From contig CAZDLW010000275.1 in assembly GCA_964505975.1 (NCBI GenBank), positions 1 to 7,298 on the forward strand: a stretch of 7,298 nt of DNA, given 5' to 3'. Made by a program: the position numbers and the translations under genes. The notes under the pieces were generated by a model. It was not told the DNA's origin, ran no database searches, and saw only the letters and a program-made list of their open reading frames with translations. Below are positions 1 through 5,500 of this stretch, piece after piece; the stretch's first letter is position 1, and each line of letters opens with the position of its first letter. The stretch is from Gp6-AA40 sp964505975. GTDB taxonomy: Bacteria > Acidobacteriota > Vicinamibacteria > Vicinamibacterales > UBA2999.

Positions 1-108
1 GAGCTCCTGCTGGAGGCGTTTCGTGCCGCAGACTTCGCGCTGAATCACCTGGCTATCGGGGAAGTCCTGGCTACGGGTTGGGCAACAGCCGAACAGGACG
101 GCCTCTGA
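1..108 (+). CDS. 3' end of an unrecognised protein (partial)
   Basis: Frame 1 is open from the left edge to a TGA at 106-108 and gives the last 35 residues of a protein. The first part (ELLLEAFRAADFALNHLAIG) reads as an amphipathic alpha helix rich in Leu and Ala, and the tail ends in AEQDGL. No family is recognisable from so short a piece and no catalytic motif is visible. Frame 2 closes at base 43. Frame 3 stays open to about base 209 but runs antisense into the end of xthA and looks less protein-like. The gene is convergent with xthA, with 67 bases between the two stop codons. That this is a real gene end rests on residue composition and the sensible gene spacing only. Confidence 0.45.
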   Translation, partial: ELLLEAFRAADFALNHLAIGEVLATGWATAEQDGL

Positions 109-151
109 CCTTCGACGGTCGCCTGGACGACTCGGCTGTGCGTGTCTCCCT

Positions 152-170
152 CAAGGGCCGGAGCCCCTTG
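152..170. terminator. GC hairpin between convergent genes, possible bidirectional terminator
   Basis: CAAGGG at 152-157 can pair with CCCTTG at 165-170 around a seven-base loop, and an alternative inner pairing GGGC/GCCC is also possible. It lies between the stop of the upstream partial gene (108) and the stop of xthA (176), where a shared terminator would be expected. There is no run of T on either side, so it is not a classical intrinsic terminator. The call rests on position plus a short stem. Confidence 0.25.
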
Positions 171-175
171 GCTGG

Positions 176-934
176 TCAGAGATCGAACACGGCAATGACC
201 GGTCCGTGATCGCTCGTCCCCACCTCCCGGTGCACGACGCACGACGTGGCCCGCCGGGCGAGCGCATCGCTCGCGAAGACGTAGTCCAGTCGCCAGCCGA
301 TGTTGCGCTGCCTGAGGTTTCGCCACGGAGCCCACCACGTGAACAGCTCGGTGTTCTCCGGGTCGAGCGTGCGATGCACGTCCACGAGTCCACGGCTCAG
401 GATGCGCTCGATGAGCGCGCGCTCCTCGGGAAGCTGGCCAATCGCGCGCGGCTTTCGCTCCTTCGGATGCACGTCGGTGTCCGTCCGTGCCACGTTGAGG
501 TCGCCGCAAAGCACGACTGGACGCCCTGCCGCATGAAACTCGGCCGCGAACGCATCCAACGCCTCCAGGAAGCGCATCTTCGCGGGAAAGTCCTTGCCCC
601 CGTTCGGAACGTAGATCGAAGCAATCGTAGCCTCGGGCAGGCTCACCGTGACGATGCGGTGCTCATAGTCGAAGACGGGGTGAACAAAAGTCGGGCGATC
701 CGTATATCTGGTCGTGCGTACGTGCAGGCCGACGCCCGAGTAACCCTTGCCGCCGTGCCAATAGCACCAGTAGCCCTCGATCTCGCACAGCCACACCGGT
801 AACTGGTCGACCGACGCCTTGATTTCCTGGAGGCAGAGGACATCCGGCTGCTCGCGTTCGATGAGCTCCTGCACCTGTGCCTGGCGCGCACGGATGCCGT
901 TGACGTTCCAGGTCGCGATCTTCATCCGTGTCAT
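176..934 (-). CDS. xthA: Exodeoxyribonuclease III (AP endonuclease, EEP superfamily)
   Basis: This is a cytoplasmic DNA repair enzyme. The family cleaves the backbone 5' of abasic sites, removes 3'-blocking groups and degrades one strand of duplex DNA 3' to 5', using Mg2+. The 252-residue product covers the full family length (about 250-270). Visible motifs in order: TWNVNGIR (residues 8-15, metal-site Asn), LQEIK (35-39, metal-binding Glu37), YVPNGG (108-113, catalytic Tyr region), GDLNVA (144-149, catalytic Asp145 and Asn147), WRLDYVFAS (214-222) and the C-terminal SDHGPV (241-246, catalytic Asp242-His243 pair). All active-site elements are present, so it should be functional. The ATG at 934 was chosen because GGGG lies nine bases upstream. 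A second ATG at 925, directly before KIATWN, would shorten it by three residues and is nearly as likely. An ATG further upstream would add an unrelated N-terminus overlapping the divergent gene and is rejected. It is transcribed divergently from the M14 peptidase gene and is not part of the plus-strand series. Confidence 0.95.
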   Translation of the reverse strand: MTRMKIATWNVNGIRARQAQVQELIEREQPDVLCLQEIKASVDQLPVWLCEIEGYWCYWHGGKGYSGVGLHVRTTRYTDRPTFVHPVFDYEHRIVTVSLPEATIASIYVPNGGKDFPAKMRFLEALDAFAAEFHAAGRPVVLCGDLNVARTDTDVHPKERKPRAIGQLPEERALIERILSRGLVDVHRTLDPENTELFTWWAPWRNLRQRNIGWRLDYVFASDALARRATSCVVHREVGTSDHGPVIAVFDL

Positions 935-953
935 TATCGAACGCCCCGCCACG

Positions 954-981
954 GTGACGCGCAGAGGGGGCAGGGTATCAT
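954..981 (+). promoter_or_regulatory. Candidate sigma70-like promoter for the M14 peptidase gene
   Basis: GTGACG at 954-959 (four of six matches to TTGACA) and TATCAT at 976-981 (five of six to TATAAT) are separated by 16 bases. Transcription would start near 988, leaving a leader of about 24 bases before the ATG at 1012. A TATCA direct repeat (976-980 and 989-993) overlaps the -10 region. The hexamers are imperfect and chance matches are possible, so this is only a candidate. Confidence 0.3.
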
Positions 982-1004
982 TGTGGGATATCAGAGGCTG
1001 TCCA
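977..1004 (-). promoter_or_regulatory. Candidate sigma70-like promoter for xthA
   Basis: Read on the minus strand, TGGACA (1004-999, five of six to TTGACA) is followed after 16 bases by AATGAT (982-977, four of six to TATAAT). Transcription would start near 970, giving a leader of about 36 bases before the ATG at 934. Its -10 box occupies nearly the same bases as the -10 box proposed for the opposite gene, so the two promoters would compete for polymerase. This is weak evidence from hexamer matching only. Confidence 0.25.
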
Positions 1005-1011
1005 TCGCGGT

Positions 1012-3753
1012 ATGAGTCACCTCCTGAGCGGTCGCCGCGCCCTCGTGGCCATTGTCGTGCTGCTGCTGCTGCCGGCAACGCAGGCCCGTAGTGCGTTTCA
1101 GCTTCTCTTCTCGGTCACCGCGCCGCGCCAGCACTTCGGTGCGAACATTGGCGACGATTACTTCCTGACCACTTATACCCAGCTCGAGGCGTACTGGGCG
1201 AAGCTCGATCGCGAATCGGATCGCATGACGCTCGTGGACATCGGGAGGACGGAGGAGGGACGCACGCAGTGGATGGCCGTGATCACTTCCCCCGAGAACC
1301 TGCGGCAGCTCGATCGGTACAAGGAGATCTCCCGGCGGCTGGCCCTTGCGGAGGGGCTCAGCGACGATCAGGCGCGGGCGCTGGCGGCTGAAGGCAGGGC
1401 GGTCGTCTGGATCGATGGGGGGCTGCACGCCAACGAGGTGCTGGGCGCCGAACAGCTCATCGAGACCGTGTACCAGCTCGTCAGCCGATCGGATCCTGAA
1501 ACGCTGCGTTTCCTGCGCGATGTGATCGTGCTTGCCGTGCACGCCAACCCGGATGGCCACGAACTGGTTGGCAACTGGTACATGCGCGAACCGGACGCGC
1601 GCCGACGGACCCTGGACGGACTGCCGCGTGCCTTCCAGAAGTACGTCGGCCACGACAACAACCGCGACTTCTACATGTCCACGCAGGCCGAGACGATCAA
1701 CATGAACCGAGTCCTCTATCGCGAGTGGTTCCCGCAGATCGTCTACAACCACCATCAGACGGCGCCTCCGGGCACCGTGATGTTTGCCCCACCTTTTCGT
1801 GGACCGTTCAACTATCTGTTCGACCCGCTCATCCCCGTCTCCCTCGACCTGATAGGTGCCGCCATGCATGCCCGTTTCGCCGCCGAGGGCAAGGCGGGAG
1901 TCACGATGAGAACGGGCGGCGAATATTCTATGTGGTGGAACGGCGGCTTGCGGACGTCGGCGTACTTCCACAATCAGATCGGGCTGCTCACCGAGACCGT
2001 GGGCAGCCCGACACCGACAGAGATTGCGTTCATCCCCGAACGACAGCTGCCCAGCGTGGATCTCCCGTTTCCGATAGCGCCGCAGCGGTGGCACTTCCGG
2101 CAGTCCATCGAGTACTCGGTTACCGCGAACCGTGCGGTTCTCGACGTGGCGTCGCGATATCGGGAGACGCTGCTGTTCAACATCTATCGGATGGGAAGGA
2201 ACGCAATCGAGCGGGGGAGCCAGGATTCGTGGACGGTCACGCCCCGGCAGATTGCCGCGCTTGGCGAACCCCCGGGTGGACGTACGCTGTCACTGCGGTC
2301 GTACGACGCGCATCTCCGGCGCCCGGACCAGCGCGATCCGCGCGGGTACATTCTTCCCTCCGATCAGCCCGACTTCCTCACGGCCACCAAGTTCGTCGAC
2401 ACGCTGCTGAAGAGTGGCGTGACCGTGCATCGTGCGACGGCGCCCTTCGAGGTCAACGGAAAGCGGTACCCCGAGGGCTCGTACGTCGTGAAGACCGCGC
2501 AGGCCTTCCGCCCGCACGTGCTCGACATGTTCGAGCCACAGGATCACCCGGACGATATCCCGTATCCCGGGGGAGTCCCGAGCCCGCCGTACGACAGCGC
2601 CGGGTGGACGCTTGCGTTTCAGATGGGGGTGAAGTTCGACCGTGTGCTCGACGGATTCGATGGTCCGTTCGAGCGTGTCACGGACGCGACGAGACCAGCC
2701 GGCGCCGTGTCCGGCGCGCCGGATCCTGTCGGGTATCTGGTGAGCCACCATCAGAACGATGCCTTCATCGTCGTCAATTGGCTGTTGAGTGCGGGAGAGG
2801 ACGTGTTCTGGCTCCGCGACCGACGGATTGGCGGGCCGGAAGGCACGGGGAAGATGTACGTATCCGCGCGACCGTCAGTGCGGCCGATCCTCCAGCGAGC
2901 CGCGAGCGACCTCGGGTTGACGTTCACAGGAGTCGCGGAGCGCCCCGCGGGTGACACTCTCAAGCTGCAGCCGGTCAGGATTGGCTTGTGGGATCGGTAC
3001 GGTGGGTCGAGTCCGAGTGGCTGGACGCGCTGGTTGTTGGAACGCTTCGAGTTCCCGTTCGACGTGGTCTTTTCCCAAACCCTGGACGCCGGGAACCTGA
3101 CCAGCCGGTATGACGTGCTGATCTTTACGGATCACGCGGCTCCGACGCACGAAGGGCGACGGGCGGACGATGGCTCGGCTCGTCCCGAGCGTGTCCCGGC
3201 CGAGTACCGCGACCGGATCGGCAGCGTCACGTGGACGCGTACCGTTCCACAACTCAGACGGTTCGTCGAGGATGGCGGCACGGTGCTTGCGATTGGTGGT
3301 TCGACCTCGATGGCCGAGCATCTCGGCGTCCCGGTATCGAACGCTATCAGGGATGCCGATGCTGGCGGCAGGCTCGCACGTGAGAGGTTCTACATACCGG
3401 GATCCGTCCTGCGCGTGCGCGTGGACAACACGACACCGCTGGGGTTTGGTTTCGAGCCCGACGTGGATGTGTACTTCAACGACAGCCCCGTGTTCCGACT
3501 TGCGCCCGGAGCGGGTGCGCGCGGTGCTCGACGTGTCGCCTGGTTTGCGTCTCCCGCGCCGCTCCGCAGTGGATGGGCCTGGGGGCAGGAACATCTGCAC
3601 GGCAGCGTGGCCGTGGTCGATGCGCCGGTCGGACGCGGAAGGGTCCTGCTGTTCGGTCCCGACATCAATTTCCGCGCGCAGCCGCACGGTACCTTCAAGT
3701 TCCTCTTCAACGCCATCTTCTACGGCAACGCCGTTCCGGTGCGGCTCGATTAA
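1012..3753 (+). CDS. Secreted M14-family zinc carboxypeptidase with C-terminal amidotransferase-like region
   Basis: This 913-residue exported metallopeptidase probably removes C-terminal residues from peptides in the periplasm or outside the cell; the true substrate is unknown. The start has a basic n-region (residues 1-9, with Arg8-Arg9), a hydrophobic core (10-22) and a small-residue cleavage zone near 25-28, a Sec-type signal peptide. The M14 catalytic domain spans about 50-340. It has GGLHANE with zinc ligands His139 and Glu142, GHDNNRDF with the substrate-binding Asn217-Arg218 pair, YNHHQT supplying the third ligand (His247 or His248), and LTETVG with Glu328 as the likely general base. 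All key residues are present. After a middle region, about 650-900 looks like a class I glutamine amidotransferase fold (VRIGLWDRYGG near 655, GTVLAIGGST near 757, LLFGPD near 879). The nucleophile elbow lacks the amidotransferase Cys, so this part is probably non-catalytic. Long M14 proteins of this type are known in Acidobacteriota and Bacteroidota. The ATG at 1012 has only a poor, distant ribosome site (GAGG at 994-997) but preserves the full signal peptide. The next gene starts 68 bases downstream. Confidence 0.94.
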   Translation: MSHLLSGRRALVAIVVLLLLPATQARSAFQLLFSVTAPRQHFGANIGDDYFLTTYTQLEAYWAKLDRESDRMTLVDIGRTEEGRTQWMAVITSPENLRQLDRYKEISRRLALAEGLSDDQARALAAEGRAVVWIDGGLHANEVLGAEQLIETVYQLVSRSDPETLRFLRDVIVLAVHANPDGHELVGNWYMREPDARRRTLDGLPRAFQKYVGHDNNRDFYMSTQAETINMNRVLYREWFPQIVYNHHQTAPPGTVMFAPPFRGPFNYLFDPLIPVSLDLIGAAMHARFAAEGKAGVTMRTGGEYSMWWNGGLRTSAYFHNQIGLLTETVGSPTPTEIAFIPERQLPSVDLPFPIAPQRWHFRQSIEYSVTANRAVLDVASRYRETLLFNIYRMGRNAIERGSQDSWTVTPRQIAALGEPPGGRTLSLRSYDAHLRRPDQRDPRGYILPSDQPDFLTATKFVDTLLKSGVTVHRATAPFEVNGKRYPEGSYVVKTAQAFRPHVLDMFEPQDHPDDIPYPGGVPSPPYDSAGWTLAFQMGVKFDRVLDGFDGPFERVTDATRPAGAVSGAPDPVGYLVSHHQNDAFIVVNWLLSAGEDVFWLRDRRIGGPEGTGKMYVSARPSVRPILQRAASDLGLTFTGVAERPAGDTLKLQPVRIGLWDRYGGSSPSGWTRWLLERFEFPFDVVFSQTLDAGNLTSRYDVLIFTDHAAPTHEGRRADDGSARPERVPAEYRDRIGSVTWTRTVPQLRRFVEDGGTVLAIGGSTSMAEHLGVPVSNAIRDADAGGRLARERFYIPGSVLRVRVDNTTPLGFGFEPDVDVYFNDSPVFRLAPGAGARGARRVAWFASPAPLRSGWAWGQEHLHGSVAVVDAPVGRGRVLLFGPDINFRAQPHGTFKFLFNAIFYGNAVPVRLD

Positions 3754-3812
3754 GATACTTGATAGAGGCGCGGACTCCTGCCGCTGCACGGTGCCTGCGT
3801 TCCCGCGTACGC

Positions 3813-3816
3813 GAGG
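3813..3816 (+). promoter_or_regulatory. Ribosome binding site that sets the GTG start of the sirtuin gene
   Basis: GAGG lies five bases before the GTG at 3822. The reading frame is open far upstream into the M14 gene, so this site decides the start. The perfect ten-base palindrome CGCGTACGCG (3804-3813) abuts it and could affect access to the site, though a role is not shown. Confidence 0.55.
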
Positions 3817-3821
3817 TCCTG

Positions 3822-4616
3822 GTGTCCACTGATCCGGTGCGTGACGGTCGTGTCGCTGAACTGGCCTCGAGAATCCGTGAGGCGACGCGCTTGACGGTTC
3901 TCACTGGTGCGGGGGTCTCGGCAGCGAGCGGTGTGCCGACGTTCAGAGGGGCCGAAGGGCTCTGGCGCCGTCACCGGCCAGAGGAACTGGCGACGCCCGA
4001 GGCGTTCATGCGCGATCCGGTCATGGTCTGGGAGTGGTACGGCTGGCGTCGCGAACTGGTCGGGGCCTGTACTCCCAATGCGGCCCACCATGTCATCGCG
4101 CGGTGGTCCGAACGGACGGACGAATGCCGCGTGATTACGCAGAACGTGGACGACCTGCACCTGCGGGCAGACACGCGGCGTCTAACCCGCTTGCACGGAT
4201 CGCTGTGGGAGACGACATGCGCCGGGCCGATGGTCGGGGGGCGCTGTACGTTGCGGGGCTGCCCGGAGGGCGCCCGGCCATGGCGGGACGACCGCGTACC
4301 TCTGCCGGAGAGCCCGCCGAGATGTCCGCACTGTGGGGGTGTTGCGCGTCCCGCCGTGGTGTGGTTCGGCGAGTCGCTCGCGAACGCGGATGTCGACGCA
4401 GCGCGACAGGCAACGCATTGCGACGTGTTCCTGACCATCGGCACGTCCGCGGTGGTCTACCCGGCAGCCAGTCTGGTCCACGAAGCCAGGCGGCACGGTG
4501 CGTTCACTGCCGAAATCAATCTGGAAGCGACGCCGGCGTCTTCATTGGTGGATCTGGCCATGCAGGACGCGGCCGAGCGCATTCTTCCAGTCATCGACGA
4601 GGTGTTGGCCTCATGA
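3822..4616 (+). CDS. cobB: NAD-dependent protein deacylase, Sir2 family, class III (SIRT5/CobB) type
   Basis: This cytoplasmic enzyme uses NAD+ to remove acyl groups from lysines, releasing nicotinamide and O-acyl-ADP-ribose. In order: the NAD-binding GAGVSAASGVPTFRG (residues 29-43), VWEWYGWRR (69-77), TQNVDDLH (106-113), LHGSLW with catalytic His125 (124-129), a zinc-ribbon region (133-171), VVWFGE (179-184) and TIGTSAVVYPAA close to the C-terminus. Tyr73 and Arg76 match the Y-x-x-R pair that in SIRT5 and E. coli CobB binds the carboxylate of succinyl- or malonyl-lysine, so desuccinylase activity is likely in addition to deacetylation. Cys133, Cys142, Cys147, Cys168 and Cys171 are available for zinc. 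The first half lacks the usual C-x-x-C spacing, while the second keeps CPHC. The length of 264 residues is slightly above typical CobB. GTG at 3822 was chosen because of the GAGG five bases upstream and because it begins shortly before the conserved domain. It lies 68 bases after the M14 stop on the same strand and may be co-transcribed, though no functional tie to that peptidase is evident. Confidence 0.93.
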   Translation: MSTDPVRDGRVAELASRIREATRLTVLTGAGVSAASGVPTFRGAEGLWRRHRPEELATPEAFMRDPVMVWEWYGWRRELVGACTPNAAHHVIARWSERTDECRVITQNVDDLHLRADTRRLTRLHGSLWETTCAGPMVGGRCTLRGCPEGARPWRDDRVPLPESPPRCPHCGGVARPAVVWFGESLANADVDAARQATHCDVFLTIGTSAVVYPAASLVHEARRHGAFTAEINLEATPASSLVDLAMQDAAERILPVIDEVLAS

Positions 4617-4724
4617 ACCGTCATCGTCAGGTAGCATCAGATGGGGGTCTCGTACGGAACTTCCCGTGGCCAGACGCCCGAGGGCGAACGAATCGGGGAC
4701 GACGTGTAGCGCGTGTTCGAGGAC

Positions 4725-4730
4725 GGAGGG
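4725..4730 (+). promoter_or_regulatory. Strong ribosome binding site for the BON-domain gene
   Basis: GGAGGG is seven bases before the ATG at 4738. It is the best Shine-Dalgarno match in the window and settles the start of the BON gene, whose frame is open further upstream through the end of the sirtuin gene. Confidence 0.6.
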
Positions 4731-4737
4731 ACGGCTC

Positions 4738-5319
4738 ATGGACACCAGAGCACTGTTGAGCGGCATGGCCGTGGGGGTGGCGATCGCGCTGACGTTGGAT
4801 CCCGGCCGCGGCGGGCGGCGGCGAGCACTCTTGCGTGACCGTCTGGCACGCAGCGTACGCGTCGCTTCCCGTGCTGCCGGCACCGTGATCGGCGACCTGA
4901 CGAATCGGGCACAGGGGCTCGTGGCGGCCAGGTGTGCGCAGTGGCAGTCGGACGAGGTGGACGATGTGCGGCTGGTGGCCCGCGTTCGCGCCAAGCTGGG
5001 TCGTGCCTGTACGCATCCACGCGCGATCGAGGTCGAAGCGCGGGATGGAGAAGTTGCGCTTCGCGGCCCTATTTTCGCGAACGAGGTTTCCGATGTGCTG
5101 ACGGCCGCGGCAAGTGTCCGCGGGGTGCACGCCGTGGTGAACGCGCTCGAGCCGCACGACACGGCCGACGGCGTACCGTCGCTGCAGGGAACAGGCCGCC
5201 TTCCGGCGCCGGGCTTCGATCTGCTGCCCGAGCACTGGGCGCCAGCAACCCGCGCGCTCGTTGGACTCGCCGCGATCACCGCGAGCGGTCTCGCCATGGC
5301 GGCGTACGTACGGCGCTAG
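4738..5319 (+). CDS. BON-domain envelope protein with YtxH-like N-terminus
   Basis: The product has 193 residues and is probably membrane-attached. Residues 5-35 resemble YtxH-like proteins: a short Gly/Ala-rich hydrophobic stretch (LLSGMAVGVAIALTL), then DPGRGGRRRALLRD, a basic stop-transfer-like segment. An Ala/Arg-rich helix follows (36-70). Residues 75-140 fit one BON domain: DDVRLVARVRAKLG, IEVEARDGEVALRG and VRGVHAVVNAL, matching the family's helix, strand with central Gly, and closing strand. BON domains are known to bind phospholipid or act in osmotic and envelope stress proteins such as OsmY; a structural or protective role here is inference. The C-terminus (about 172-193) is a second hydrophobic segment ending in Arg-Arg, possibly a membrane anchor. 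There is no cleavable signal peptide or lipobox. The start is supported by GGAGGG seven bases upstream. The gene lies 121 bases after the sirtuin and 181 before the TolC gene. Confidence 0.85.
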   Translation: MDTRALLSGMAVGVAIALTLDPGRGGRRRALLRDRLARSVRVASRAAGTVIGDLTNRAQGLVAARCAQWQSDEVDDVRLVARVRAKLGRACTHPRAIEVEARDGEVALRGPIFANEVSDVLTAAASVRGVHAVVNALEPHDTADGVPSLQGTGRLPAPGFDLLPEHWAPATRALVGLAAITASGLAMAAYVRR

Positions 5320-5500
5320 CGGCCGCCGGCCTCTGGCAGCAGCGGCACCCCAGGGCACGTGGCCCTCGTCGAACGGCCTCGCGCGGCGCCGACGCCCCGC
5401 CGACGCGAATCGGCCACCGCTCCAGGCCACACCTGTGGAGCTGGAACATCGTCTGACCGGCCACGTCCAACCCTCCGGGCGGCATCGAACGGAAATCAGC

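Noticed and set aside
206..802. 198-codon plus-strand open frame opposite xthA
   Set aside because: It is antisense to a gene with complete exonuclease III motifs, and its Arg/Ala-rich residues match no family; long antisense frames are normal at this GC content.
991..2094. 367-codon minus-strand frame opposite the M14 gene start
   Set aside because: Covers the signal peptide and catalytic domain of the M14 gene in antisense; composition is that of a high-GC shadow.
1725..2954. 409-codon plus-strand frame inside the M14 gene
   Set aside because: Wrong frame of a gene with clear motifs, Arg/Pro/Ala-rich product, no ribosome site.
4605..4637. TTGGCC and TAGCAT as a promoter for the BON gene
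   Set aside because: The spacer is 21 bases, too long for a standard sigma70 promoter, and the hexamers are weak.
5352..5366. Five-base-pair hairpin (AGGGC/GCCCT) with a CACGTG core after the BON gene
   Set aside because: The stem is short and has no T run; such hairpins are common by chance in GC-rich DNA, so I do not call it a terminator.
5320..5500. Gap between the BON and TolC genes searched for a promoter or small gene
   Set aside because: No convincing -35/-10 pair was seen; the open frame upstream of the TolC ATG is Arg/Pro-rich and lacks a better start.
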